A stretch of 64,000 nt of DNA from Rhodothermales bacterium (GTDB lineage: Bacteria > Bacteroidota > Rhodothermia > Rhodothermales > UBA10348): positions 406,257 through 470,256 of the forward strand of contig JAVJVN010000009.1 of the NCBI GenBank assembly GCA_040221055.1, read 5' to 3'. The notes under the pieces were generated by a model that saw only the letters and a program-made list of their open reading frames with translations, made no database searches and had not been told where the DNA came from. This document shows positions 51,184 to 60,133 of the stretch, piece after piece. Made by a program: the position numbers and the translations under genes. Every line of letters starts with the position of its first letter. Within the stretch, counting starts at the first letter, position 1.

Positions 51184-52082
51184 ATGAACTTGTATGCGAT
51201 TCCGACGGCGAATACTTCCTTGACCTGGAGTTTGCTGCTGACATCCTCATCGAACAGCATGGACCACTCGAAGTTGACCTGCAGCCAGGAATTCACCTTC
51301 ATGGTGACCACGTTTTCCCAAAGATAGTCCGGCAGGTCAGGCTTGTTGAACGCAGCGAACAGCCCAAGCGTGGATTTGTAGTGGACATTCCTGAAGATCT
51401 CCTTGTCGAAATCCGTGAAGGCTTCCACACCGAACTCGAAACGCGCGCTGCTTCCTGGATCTACGCTGTACAGTGGCCGCAAGCTTTCGATCATGACAAC
51501 CGTCTGCTTGGCACCGAGGCCCAGCCGCTGACTGAACCAGGGTTTGGGTTTGTAGGCCAAGCCAAGGGACTGGGTGAACGTACCCGGGGACAGGAAGTCG
51601 GACACCTTGACCGGCGGGGTCCGTCCATCACCGAACGGGTTCTTCTCGAAATTGAATCCTGGCGCGAACTGCGTACGTGCACCCGCCGCAACGGTCGGTT
51701 GGAACAACAACAGCTTTCCATTCCCGGCATAATTGAGCGCCATGGTCAGTCGGATGAGATCCTCTGCCTTTCGGAATGCCAGGGTGTCCTGCTTGACGAC
51801 CCCGAAAGACAGCCGGAGGGTGGACTTCTTGGTCCAGTTCCCCGATGCCTGCTCGGCCGAACCGTCCAGGCCGGAACTGATGGCGAGCGTATTTACGCCG
51901 CCTTCCGCCCAATTCTGGAATCCCGCCTGCGATCCGTTCAGCTTGCCCAACAGGCTCTTTGTCCAGCTACCCGACGACGAGTCGGGCGGCGGGGCATCCT
52001 GTGCCGATGCCGGCACCGCGGACATCAGCAGGAAAAGAAGGGACAGGATGACTGTCCGTGGGGAGGCGACTACTCGCATCAT
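51180..52082 (-). CDS. DUF3078 outer-membrane-type protein
   Basis: 300 residues from ATG 52082 (ATG 52079 also possible) with a signal peptide ending ASA|Q. The mature N-terminus has FQNWAEGGVNTLAISSGLDGSAEQASGNW, the W-x-x-GG-x-N pattern that starts DUF3078 proteins. Beta-strand repeats and a C-terminal aromatic (AVGIAYKFI) follow, suggesting an outer-membrane barrel. The role of DUF3078 is not established. It is coupled to the gluzincin gene and lies downstream of a strong terminator. Confidence 0.82.
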   Translation of the reverse strand: MMRVVASPRTVILSLLFLLMSAVPASAQDAPPPDSSSGSWTKSLLGKLNGSQAGFQNWAEGGVNTLAISSGLDGSAEQASGNWTKKSTLRLSFGVVKQDTLAFRKAEDLIRLTMALNYAGNGKLLLFQPTVAAGARTQFAPGFNFEKNPFGDGRTPPVKVSDFLSPGTFTQSLGLAYKPKPWFSQRLGLGAKQTVVMIESLRPLYSVDPGSSARFEFGVEAFTDFDKEIFRNVHYKSTLGLFAAFNKPDLPDYLWENVVTMKVNSWLQVNFEWSMLFDEDVSSKLQVKEVFAVGIAYKFI

Positions 52083-52144
52083 GACAAAAACAGGTTGGGT
52101 ATTTCCGGACGTCGTCATGGTCCGGGTCCGAAAACCGGAAGGGC

Positions 52145-52189
52145 AAAAAAAAAGTGGAGGCCGCACCGGGCGGTACAGCCTCCACTTTT
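52145..52189 (-). terminator. Rho-independent terminator of the Hc1-like gene
   Basis: Arms GTGGAGGC and GCCTCCAC (52154-52161 and 52178-52185) form an eight-pair GC stem, extendable by four A-T pairs. On the minus strand it is followed by a run of nine T. It begins about 15 bases after the Hc1-like stop. The A and T tracts on both sides could make it bidirectional, but no plus-strand gene ends here. Confidence 0.88.
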
Positions 52190-52204
52190 CAAAACGGACG
52201 GCAA

Positions 52205-52378
52205 TCAGTCGTTTTTCTTGTCCTGGACTTCAACACGGATGTCCTGGGCCATCTTCTTGATGTCCTGCATGGCCTTGCGGACACGGGTGCCAGCTGCCTT
52301 GTTGCCCTTGTCGTAGAACTTGCTGAAGTCGTCTTCCAGTCCGTCAACAAAGCTCTTGAGATCGGCAAATCTGCTCAT
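52205..52378 (-). CDS. Histone H1-like protein Hc1
   Basis: A 57-residue basic protein: MSRFADLKSFVDGL, then FYDKGNKAAGTRVRKAMQDI and KKMAQDIRVEVQDKKND. The KGNKAAGTRVRK core is the signature of the short Hc1/histone H1-like proteins of Bacteroidota and Chlamydia that bind and compact DNA. A strong ribosome-binding site (AGGAGG at 52386-52391, eight bases upstream) fixes the start; the longer upstream frame is spurious. It has its own promoter and terminator, so it is probably expressed at a high level. Confidence 0.88.
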   Translation of the reverse strand: MSRFADLKSFVDGLEDDFSKFYDKGNKAAGTRVRKAMQDIKKMAQDIRVEVQDKKND

Positions 52379-52447
52379 TTTAATTCCTCCTAGGGTGATA
52401 CGTTGGCTCAGCGAGGCAGATGAAGTGACCTCGTGAATGATGGCGTC

Positions 52448-52476
52448 AAAGTACATGCCCCGGAAAGGCGTGTCAA
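52448..52476 (-). promoter_or_regulatory. Sigma-70-like promoter of the Hc1-like gene
   Basis: On the minus strand TTGACA (52476-52471) and TACTTT (52453-52448) are separated by exactly 17 bases. Transcription would start near 52441, giving a leader of about 62 bases before the AGGAGG and ATG at 52378. This is the clearest promoter in the window. Confidence 0.75.
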
Positions 52477-52497
52477 GCAGAAAGCGTCATTTCTGGC

Positions 52498-53151
52498 TTA
52501 ATCAAGCCGATTATTTGAACTTAGGCCCATGCCCGATACCGGAACCGGGGCCCAGGCAGCCCACCGCGATACGTGATGCACATACATGTCGGACACGGAC
52601 TCGTGCACCCCCTCCGCGGGCATGCATCCAGCCGCCTCCAGGGCATGAGCCGCCACCGATTCCCCGCGTTCTCCGGCGTGCTGCAATTCCGGCGCAAGCC
52701 GTTGTACCATATGGACTAACCGGATTCCACCGGGGACCACATCCTTTACGACACGGGCCACTTCAAGGGGCGGAATCCGGACCCATCCCCGCTCCGGGTG
52801 ACAGGCCACGGAAGCGACCAGAACCACCACATTCCGGGCAGCGGAATCCATCAGAATGGACCAATCCCCCACCCGGATTTCCATCCCGCCCAACTGGATG
52901 AATTTCCGGTCGCAGCCGGTGAATCCGACCGTTGCAACGCCAAGATCCGTCAGCCGGAATACGGCTTCCTTGACCTCCTCCCGGACCCGTTCCTCCCGAA
53001 CCACTTCGTCCATGCCTCCCGGCTCCACAATCAGGAAGGTCGGCGGTCGGACGGTTTGCGTGGACAGTGCATTGCCCAGCAGATTCCAGAACATGAGATC
53101 GGATTGGGCAGCTCGGTCAATACAGACCAGGTCCGTTTCGGTCGAATTCAT
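52498..53151 (-). CDS. Hypothetical protein, unknown
   Basis: 217 residues from ATG 53151. No signal peptide or membrane helix. Strand-helix alternation (TFLIVEPGGMDEVVREERVREEVKEAVFRL, NVVVLVASVACHPERG) suggests an alpha/beta fold, and the C-terminal third is helical with a His-rich VHHVSRW. I recognise no family and no catalytic motif. It is divergent from dnaE with 118 bases between the starts and ends just before the Hc1 promoter. Confidence 0.55.
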   Translation of the reverse strand: MNSTETDLVCIDRAAQSDLMFWNLLGNALSTQTVRPPTFLIVEPGGMDEVVREERVREEVKEAVFRLTDLGVATVGFTGCDRKFIQLGGMEIRVGDWSILMDSAARNVVVLVASVACHPERGWVRIPPLEVARVVKDVVPGGIRLVHMVQRLAPELQHAGERGESVAAHALEAAGCMPAEGVHESVSDMYVHHVSRWAAWAPVPVSGMGLSSNNRLD

Positions 53152-53269
53152 GGACACGTCGGCGACTTGCAGTTGCTTGGAGAGTGGGCGATGGTTTATT
53201 TGCCGGAGCGCCAATTGATCCGGTGCGTTCCACCCCCTGTTGCCGATTCCGAACCGCCATCCCGTGTCC

Positions 53270-56200
53270 ATGACCCCGTTCTGCCACCTCCATTGCCATA
53301 CCCAATATTCGCTTCTGGACGGGGCAGCCCACATTTCGAAGCTGGTGGATCGGGCGGTGGAACTGGAAATGCCGGCCGTGGCCATAACCGACCACGGGAA
53401 TTTGTTCGGTGTGCCCGAATTCTATACGACGGCCAAGAAGGCGGGCATCCAGCCCATCATCGGCTGCGAGTTCTACGTCACGGCGTCCGGCATGGACGAC
53501 CGCAACGACCGCGTACGCTACCACCAGGTGCTGCTTGCCAAGAACGAAACCGGCTATCGGAATCTCATCAAGCTGTCCTCCCTGTCCTTCACCGAAGGCT
53601 ATTACTACAAGCCTCGGATAGACCTGGAGACCCTGAAGAAGCATTCGGAAGGGCTCATTGCCACCACGTGCTGCCTGCAGGGACAGGTCCTGCAGACCAT
53701 CCTGCACAAGGGTGAGGCGGAGGCCCGTAAGGTTTTTGAAATGTGGCTGGACGTCTTCGGCGACGACTATTACATCGAAATCCAGGACCACAACATCCCG
53801 GACCAGCATACCTGCAACCGCGTGCTGCTCCAGTGGGCCAAGGAGTACAACGTTGAGGTCGTGACCACGAACGACGTGCATTACGTCCATCAGGAAGACA
53901 GCGAAGCCCAGGACGTGCTGCTCTGCCTGCAGACCGGGAAGGATCTCTACGATCCGAACCGCATGCGCTTCGAGAACGACCAGTTCTACCTGAAGACGGC
54001 CGGGGAAATGGAACTGGCGCTTCGCGATGTCGATGATGCCACCGTGCGCCGTGCCCTGGAGAATACGAGCGTCATCGCCGACAAGTGTTCGCTGGAACTG
54101 CAGATGGGACAGTTGCTCATGCCGCATTTCCCGCTTCCCGCTGCGTTCGGGAATGACATGGATGCCTATCTGAAGCATCTGGTGTATGAGCGCGCGACGC
54201 ATCGGTACCCGGAAATGCCGTCCCAGGTCACCGAGCGGATTGACTACGAGTTGCGCATCATCAAGGAGATGGGATACGCCGGGTACTTCCTGATCGTGCA
54301 GGACTTCACCACGGCGGCGCGCGAGTTGAACGTGAGTGTGGGCCCGGGACGCGGCTCGGCCGCCGGCTCCATCGTGGCCTATTGCCTGGGCATCACGAAC
54401 GTTGACCCACTGGAATACGATCTGCTGTTCGAACGTTTCCTGAATCCGGAACGCGTCTCCATGCCCGATATCGACATCGACTTCGATGATCGCGGTCGAT
54501 CCAAGGTCATTGACTACGTGGTCAAGAAATATGGCCGTGAGAGCGTGTGTCAGATCGTGACGTTCGGGACGATGGGTGCCCGGTCGGTCATCCGCGACGT
54601 GGCGCGCGTCATGCAGATTCCCCTGCCGGAGGCGGACCGGATTGCGAAACTCATTCCGGAAGGGCCGAAGTCATCCCTGGCCACGGCCTTCGAGGAGGTC
54701 AAGGAATTCCGTGACCTCCGGGATAACGGCGATGAGCACATCCGCAAGCTCATGCATTACGCAACCGTCCTGGAAGGATCGGCCCGGCACACGGGCGTGC
54801 ACGCGGCGGGTGTCATCATTGCACCCGGTCGGGTCAGTGATTACGTCCCCATTTCGGTGGCCAAGGGCAAATCGGGCAATGACGATGTCATCACGACCCA
54901 ATACGACGGCAAGTGGGTGGAGTCGTTCGGCTTGCTGAAGATGGACTTCCTGGGGCTCAAGACGCTCACGGTCCTGAACGATGCGCTGGACCTGATTGCC
55001 CAGAACCACGGCGTGACGGTGGACCTCGATGCGATTCCATTGGATGATCCGCTCACCTATGAGCTGTTCCAACGCGGCGACACGGTGGCCATTTTCCAGT
55101 TCGAGTCGTCGGGCATGCGTGAATGGATGCGTCAGCTGGGGCCCACCGAGATCAACGATCTCATTGCCATGAATGCGCTCTACCGTCCAGGCCCGATGGA
55201 CAACATCAAGCACTACGTGGCGCGCAAGAAAGGCCTGGAAGAGGTCTCGTACTACCATGAGATGTTGCAGCCCATCCTGGAGCCCACCTACGGGATTCCG
55301 GTCTACCAGGAGCAGGTCATGAAGATGGCGCAGGTCATGGGGGGGTACTCGCTGGGCAACGCCGACATCCTTCGACGCGCCATGGGCAAGAAGAAGGAGG
55401 AGGAAATGGTCAAGCAGCGGGCCATTTTCGTGGCCGGAGCAGCCGAACGCGAGGTCGACGAGAAGACGGCCAATGAGGTGTTCGACCTCATGGCCAAATT
55501 CGCCGGGTACGGATTCAACAAGAGCCACGCCGCGGCCTATTCCATCGTGGCGTACCAGACCGCATGGCTCAAGGCCCATTACCCGGCGGAGTTCATGGCC
55601 GCCGCGCTGACCAACGAAATGGGCGACACCAAACGACTGGCCGTTGTGCTCGAGGAGGCGCGCCATCTCGGACTGGAACTGCGTCCGCCATCCATCAACG
55701 ACAGCCACGCCCGGTTCACGGTCGAGGACGGCCGAATCCGGTTCGGGCTGGGAGCCATCAAAGGCGTCGGCATGGGGGCTATCGATGCCTTGGTCGAGGA
55801 GCGCGAGAAAAATGGTCCCTATACGTCCCTGTTTGATTTCACGGGCCGGGTGGACCTGCGCGCCATCAACAAGAAGGCTGTCGAAAGCCTGGCCCGGGCC
55901 GGGGCCATGGACATGCTGGATGGACATCGTGCCCAGTTGGCGGAGGCCGCCGACATAGCCGTCCAGTACGGACAGCAGCGACAGGCCGATGCCGCGGCCG
56001 GCATGATGTCGCTTTTCGGCGAGCCCGGCGGCGACGGCGCCGCGCCCATGGAGCCTGCACTGCCCCAGATTGCCCCCTGGCCGAAGGCCCGGCTCCTGAA
56101 GGAAGAGCGGGAGACCGTGGGATTCTATGTCTCGGGACACCCTTTGGAGGCCTACGGACCCGAATCGCGAGCGTTCGGGAACACCCAGATTTCGGATATT

Positions 56201-56764
56201 CCCGGCCTCTTCGAGGCGGAGCCGGAAGGGGACGACAGCTATGCGTACCGCCAGAACCGTCCTCAGTACACGTTCTGCGGCATCATCACGGAGGTCCAGC
56301 ATCGCGTGACGAAGAACGGAAAGCCCTTCGCTTTCTGTCAGTTCGAGGACTTCACGGGCCAGGCCGAGGTCGTGTGTTTCTCGAACACGTACGACCGGAT
56401 CCAGCAATACCTGCAGGTGGATTCCATCGTCCTCGTGAAAGGGGCCGTGGAAGTGCGCGGGGGGACCTCGAAGATCATGGCCAACGACATCGTCCCCATG
56501 TGGAAGGTCCGCGAACAGATGGTCAAATCGTTGATTGTCCGGGTTTCGGCGGATGACCTGACGCTGGCCCAGGTAGACGAATTGGAATCCCTGTTCGCGG
56601 ACGCCAGGGGGCACTGCAAACTGTATTTCGACCTGGTTTCAGCGTCGGATCCGCGGCCCAGGCGGATCCTGTGTCGATCCGTCGTGGTGGACCCGAACCA
56701 GGATGTGATGAACGGTCTGGGCCGCATGTTCGGCCGCCGGGCGTTGGCCGTGGAAGGGGAATGA
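53270..56764 (+). CDS. dnaE: DNA polymerase III subunit alpha
   Basis: 1164 residues from ATG 53270. The N-terminal PHP domain begins FCHLHCHTQYSLLDG and has ITDHGN. The polymerase active site is PDIDIDF (Asp400, Asp402, Asp404), after GPGRGSAAGS. A helix-hairpin-helix region, the OB fold (YTFCGIITEVQHRVTKNGKPF, FEDFTGQAEVVCF) and the C-terminal tau-binding part follow. It is the replicative polymerase subunit. An in-frame TTG at 53240 is less likely. Its stop overlaps the next start (ATGA). Confidence 0.97.
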   Translation: MTPFCHLHCHTQYSLLDGAAHISKLVDRAVELEMPAVAITDHGNLFGVPEFYTTAKKAGIQPIIGCEFYVTASGMDDRNDRVRYHQVLLAKNETGYRNLIKLSSLSFTEGYYYKPRIDLETLKKHSEGLIATTCCLQGQVLQTILHKGEAEARKVFEMWLDVFGDDYYIEIQDHNIPDQHTCNRVLLQWAKEYNVEVVTTNDVHYVHQEDSEAQDVLLCLQTGKDLYDPNRMRFENDQFYLKTAGEMELALRDVDDATVRRALENTSVIADKCSLELQMGQLLMPHFPLPAAFGNDMDAYLKHLVYERATHRYPEMPSQVTERIDYELRIIKEMGYAGYFLIVQDFTTAARELNVSVGPGRGSAAGSIVAYCLGITNVDPLEYDLLFERFLNPERVSMPDIDIDFDDRGRSKVIDYVVKKYGRESVCQIVTFGTMGARSVIRDVARVMQIPLPEADRIAKLIPEGPKSSLATAFEEVKEFRDLRDNGDEHIRKLMHYATVLEGSARHTGVHAAGVIIAPGRVSDYVPISVAKGKSGNDDVITTQYDGKWVESFGLLKMDFLGLKTLTVLNDALDLIAQNHGVTVDLDAIPLDDPLTYELFQRGDTVAIFQFESSGMREWMRQLGPTEINDLIAMNALYRPGPMDNIKHYVARKKGLEEVSYYHEMLQPILEPTYGIPVYQEQVMKMAQVMGGYSLGNADILRRAMGKKKEEEMVKQRAIFVAGAAEREVDEKTANEVFDLMAKFAGYGFNKSHAAAYSIVAYQTAWLKAHYPAEFMAAALTNEMGDTKRLAVVLEEARHLGLELRPPSINDSHARFTVEDGRIRFGLGAIKGVGMGAIDALVEEREKNGPYTSLFDFTGRVDLRAINKKAVESLARAGAMDMLDGHRAQLAEAADIAVQYGQQRQADAAAGMMSLFGEPGGDGAAPMEPALPQIAPWPKARLLKEERETVGFYVSGHPLEAYGPESRAFGNTQISDIPGLFEAEPEGDDSYAYRQNRPQYTFCGIITEVQHRVTKNGKPFAFCQFEDFTGQAEVVCFSNTYDRIQQYLQVDSIVLVKGAVEVRGGTSKIMANDIVPMWKVREQMVKSLIVRVSADDLTLAQVDELESLFADARGHCKLYFDLVSASDPRPRRILCRSVVVDPNQDVMNGLGRMFGRRALAVEGE

Positions 56765-58155
56765 CGGAAGCCGCAACCCACGTAGCCGAGGGGCGTAGAG
56801 CCCGGATCATGCCTGTTTCCGAACCCCGAAGTGCTGCCACGGTGAATTCAGCCCCGCGTCTTTCTGCCCTGCGTCTTACTCCATTTCTCCCCGTGCTGGC
56901 CCTGCTCGTGGCGTTGACGGGCTGCGACCGGGTACTGGAACCCATCCGAGACCAATACCGCCCGGTATCCCTGCATGATGGATACCGCCATGCCCTGGAT
57001 ACAGCCGGGCTGCTGGACAATCGACTGGGAGCCATATGGATGCATGAGGCCGAATCGGCGCTGGCCACGCCCCTCCCGGTATCGCTGCCGCATCAGGAAG
57101 TGGTTTTCTCCGATCCGACGCGACCCGAGGCCCACGCCTTCCGGATTGAACTGACCCAGGGTCAGCGCCTTGAAGTCTCCGTGGATGCGGATTTCCAGGT
57201 GTTCGTCGACGTGTTCGAGGATCGATCGGGCGACGGGCTCGGCCTGCGAAGGGTAGACAGTGCCGATTCCACGCAGTCCATGGTCCACGACGCCATGCGT
57301 ACGGCTTCCTATGTGCTCCGTGTCCAACCTGAACTGTTGGTGGAGGGAGCCTGGACGCTCACGGTCGTCCAGACGGCCAGCATCATATTTCCGGTGGCCG
57401 GTCGCAGTTACTACGACGTGGGCAGCCGATTCGGAGATCCCCGGGACGGAGGACGTCGGGAGCATCACGGCTTGGACATCTTCGCACCCCGGCACACCCC
57501 CGTCGTAGCCGTTGTGGACGGCATTATCCGGAGCACGCGGATTGGCGGCCTCGGCGGAAAGACGGTCTGGCTGCGTGACACGACCACGGGGGCGAACGTG
57601 TACTATGCCCATCTGGAAGACCAACTGGTGGAGGAAGGCATGCGGGTGGCCACAGGCGACACCATCGGGACGGTCGGAAACAGCGGCAATGCCATTACCA
57701 CTCCTCCCCATCTTCATTTTGGCATTTACCGGAACGGCCCGAATGACCCCTGGCCGTACGTATTCCGGCCGAACCGCCGCGTGGAACCGCCACGGGCGGA
57801 CATGGCGGTTCTCGGCGCGTGGCTGCGCGACGCCCGGATGGCGGACGCTGCCGTGCGTGTGGTGGGGGCGGCGCGGGACGCGTATCGCGTCCGTCGTGCC
57901 GACGGCACGACGGCGTACGTGAGCGCCCGCAGCCTCGAGCCGCTCGACCAACCGCTTGACTCCATCACGCTGACCGCCGCCGCGACGGTGCGCTCACGTC
58001 CGCACCGCGCCGCCCCCACCATCGCCCTGCTGGAAGCCGGAACGACCGGGCATATTGTGGCCCGGGACGGGCGGGAAGCGACCGTGCCCGAAGAATCGTT
58101 TTCGGCGGTGGCCCTGCCGGACGGACGTCTGGGCTGGATATCGACGCTGCAATGA
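56761..58155 (+). CDS. M23-family peptidase lipoprotein with SH3-like tail
   Basis: 464 residues from ATG 56761, or fewer from ATG 56809. A lipobox VALTGC gives Cys55 by the first count. The LytM/M23 domain has H235-x3-D239 in REHHGLDIFAPRHTP and PHLHFGIY (His317, His319). The C-terminus carries one or two bacterial SH3-like units (VRRADGTTAYVSARSLEP, VRSRPHRAAPTIALLEAG). Zn-dependent endopeptidases of this kind cut peptidoglycan cross-bridges. It overlaps dnaE by four bases and yidD by four bases. Confidence 0.85.
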   Translation: MTEAATHVAEGRRARIMPVSEPRSAATVNSAPRLSALRLTPFLPVLALLVALTGCDRVLEPIRDQYRPVSLHDGYRHALDTAGLLDNRLGAIWMHEAESALATPLPVSLPHQEVVFSDPTRPEAHAFRIELTQGQRLEVSVDADFQVFVDVFEDRSGDGLGLRRVDSADSTQSMVHDAMRTASYVLRVQPELLVEGAWTLTVVQTASIIFPVAGRSYYDVGSRFGDPRDGGRREHHGLDIFAPRHTPVVAVVDGIIRSTRIGGLGGKTVWLRDTTTGANVYYAHLEDQLVEEGMRVATGDTIGTVGNSGNAITTPPHLHFGIYRNGPNDPWPYVFRPNRRVEPPRADMAVLGAWLRDARMADAAVRVVGAARDAYRVRRADGTTAYVSARSLEPLDQPLDSITLTAAATVRSRPHRAAPTIALLEAGTTGHIVARDGREATVPEESFSAVALPDGRLGWISTLQ

Positions 58156-58439
58156 ATGCCCTGACCCGACTCCCCCGCCAGGCCCTGGTCCTGCTCGTGA
58201 AAGGATACCAGTCAATCCTGTCACCCCACTTCCCGGGGTCGTGCAATTTCACACCCACGTGCTCCGCGTACGCCGTGGAAGCCCTGAATCGCTACGGAGC
58301 CATCAAGGGCACCATACTGGCCATCCATCGTATTTCACGGTGCCACCCCTGGGGCGGACATGGGTACGATCCCCCGGTCTGGTACGGCGAGTCCACCGAC
58401 ATGGAAACGGAATCGGAAATCGAGGCTTCCACCCCATGA
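58152..58439 (+). CDS. yidD: Membrane protein insertion efficiency factor YidD
   Basis: 95 residues. GYQSILSPHFPGSCNFTPTC followed by SAYAVEALNRYGAIKG and RISRCHPWGGHGYDP is the full YidD signature with its conserved Cys residues. A small amphipathic protein that helps YidC-dependent insertion. An acidic tail (METESEIEAS) is added. It is coupled to both neighbours by ATGA, an unusual setting since yidD usually lies with rnpA and yidC. Confidence 0.93.
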   Translation: MNALTRLPRQALVLLVKGYQSILSPHFPGSCNFTPTCSAYAVEALNRYGAIKGTILAIHRISRCHPWGGHGYDPPVWYGESTDMETESEIEASTP

Positions 58440-58930
58440 GCCACACCGAACACGAAACGGCCGGACGCAGCCTGACGGCCCACTGCCTGGTCATCACGTG
58501 CAGCGACACCCGTACGGCGGAGACCGATACCAGCGGCGCGTTCATCCGATCGGCCCTGGAGCAGGCCGGCCACTTCGTCGTCGGCCCCGTCATCGTTCCC
58601 GACGAACCGGAGCATATCCGCGCGGCCATTACCGGACACGCGGTCGACTTCATCCTCATAACAGGCGGAACGGGACTTGCCCCGCGGGACACCACGTGGG
58701 ACACCCTGCACGGACTCTACGAATCGACCATCCCCGGGTTCGGAGAGCTGTTCCGCATGCTCTCCTACGACGAAATCGGACCGGCCGCCATGCTTTCCCG
58801 CGCATCGGCCGGGCGCCTGGGCCGGACCGTCATCTTCTCCATGCCCGGCTCCCGCGCTGCGGTCCGCCTCGCCATGGAGCGCATCATCATCCCCCAGATG
58901 GGGCATATCTCGGGTCTACTCGAACCGTAA
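58436..58930 (+). CDS. moaB: Molybdopterin adenylyltransferase-like protein MoaB
   Basis: 164 residues of the MogA/MoaB fold. Motifs are LVITCSDTRTAETDTSG, ILITGGTGLAPRDTTWD and IFSMPGSRAAVRLAMERIIIP. It adenylylates molybdopterin in molybdenum cofactor synthesis in organisms that use MoaB. It begins at the yidD stop (ATGA) and overlaps the convergent permease gene by 15 bases. No other moa or moe gene is in the window. Confidence 0.9.
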   Translation: MSHTEHETAGRSLTAHCLVITCSDTRTAETDTSGAFIRSALEQAGHFVVGPVIVPDEPEHIRAAITGHAVDFILITGGTGLAPRDTTWDTLHGLYESTIPGFGELFRMLSYDEIGPAAMLSRASAGRLGRTVIFSMPGSRAAVRLAMERIIIPQMGHISGLLEP

Positions 58931-60133
58931 GGCGTCTATCGGATTCATGCCGGCCGCCTTGCGGGCGGGGTAGAAACCAAAGAAAATGCCGACCGCGGCG
59001 GAAAACACCAGCGCGACCATGACGGTCTCCGGAGCCACCACTGTGGCCCAGCCCGTCACATTCGCCACCAGGGCCGAGCCCCCGTATCCAAGCGCTACGC
59101 CCAGCGCACCGCCGAGCAGCGACATCACGATGGCTTCTATCAGGAACTGGGTCAACACGTCCGAGCCGCGTGCCCCTATGGCCATCCGTATACCGATTTC
59201 CCGTGTTCGCTCCGTGACCGACACCAGCATGATGTTCATGATCCCGATCCCGCCTACAAGCAACGAAATCGAAGCAATGGCGGCCAACAGGAGCGTCATG
59301 ACTTCGGTGGTACCGGACGCCGCGTCCGCCAGTTCGGTCTGGTTCTTGATCTCGAAATCGTTGGCGTCGTACGATGCCAGGTTATGCGATTCCCGGAGGA
59401 TGGCGGTCAATTCCTCCTGGGCGGGCCCGATGTCGGCTGGCGACGGGGTCGAGACCAGGATCTGCGAAACGAACCGGAACCGGCTCAATCGCTGACTGAC
59501 CGTGGTATGCGGCGCCAGCAGCGTGTCATCCTGATCGTTTCCTTCCGGTGTCTGTCCTTTCGGCGTGAGCACGCCGATGATCTGCACCGGCACATTCCGG
59601 ATCCGTATGGATTGACCGACGGGATCCTGTCCGGCGAACAGGTTGTCGGCAATCGTCTTCCCGATTACGATCACTTTCTTACCGGTCCGCACGTCCTGAG
59701 GCGTGAACCAGGAACCCGCTGCCAGGTCCCAGTCACGGATGGACAGGTAATCCACATCCACTCCGTTGAGCCGCGTCCGCCAGTTTCCGCTGCCGCCGAT
59801 GATCTGCGTGAACGTCGTCACGACCGGCGAGACGGCACTGATGTACAGCGCCTCGTTCTGGATTTTCTCGGCATCCTCGAGGCTCAATCGGTTGAAACTG
59901 CCCATGCCACCGCTGACGCCGCCCTGGGAAGACGATCCGGGCGTGATCACCAGCATGTTGGTGCCCAGATTCTTGATCTGCGCTTCAATCTGGCTCTTGG
60001 CACCGTCTCCGACCGCCACCATGACGATGACCGCTCCGACGCCGATGATGATGCCCAACATGGTCAAGAGCGTGCGCATCTTGTTCTTGATGATGCTCTT
60101 GCCGGCCACTTTCACCAACCGAAATGCCCTCAT
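58916..60133 (-). CDS. MacB-type ABC transporter permease (FtsX fold)
   Basis: 405 residues. One N-terminal TM helix (LLTMLGIIIGVGAVIVMVAVG) is followed by a large periplasmic MacB_PCD domain (about 45-260). Three C-terminal helices of the FtsX core (LLLAAIASISLLVGGIGIMNIMLVSVTERTREIGIRMAIGA and two more) complete it. Type VII ABC systems drive periplasmic steps instead of substrate passage. It is the last gene of the sigma-sensor-efflux run and is coupled to the ATPase by four bases. Confidence 0.93.
   Translation of the reverse strand: MRAFRLVKVAGKSIIKNKMRTLLTMLGIIIGVGAVIVMVAVGDGAKSQIEAQIKNLGTNMLVITPGSSSQGGVSGGMGSFNRLSLEDAEKIQNEALYISAVSPVVTTFTQIIGGSGNWRTRLNGVDVDYLSIRDWDLAAGSWFTPQDVRTGKKVIVIGKTIADNLFAGQDPVGQSIRIRNVPVQIIGVLTPKGQTPEGNDQDDTLLAPHTTVSQRLSRFRFVSQILVSTPSPADIGPAQEELTAILRESHNLASYDANDFEIKNQTELADAASGTTEVMTLLLAAIASISLLVGGIGIMNIMLVSVTERTREIGIRMAIGARGSDVLTQFLIEAIVMSLLGGALGVALGYGGSALVANVTGWATVVAPETVMVALVFSAAVGIFFGFYPARKAAGMNPIDALRFE

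Noticed and set aside
54671-56614. A 647-codon minus-strand frame across dnaE.
   Set aside because: dnaE is unambiguous on the plus strand, including the active-site Asp residues and OB fold; the antisense frame is a shadow.
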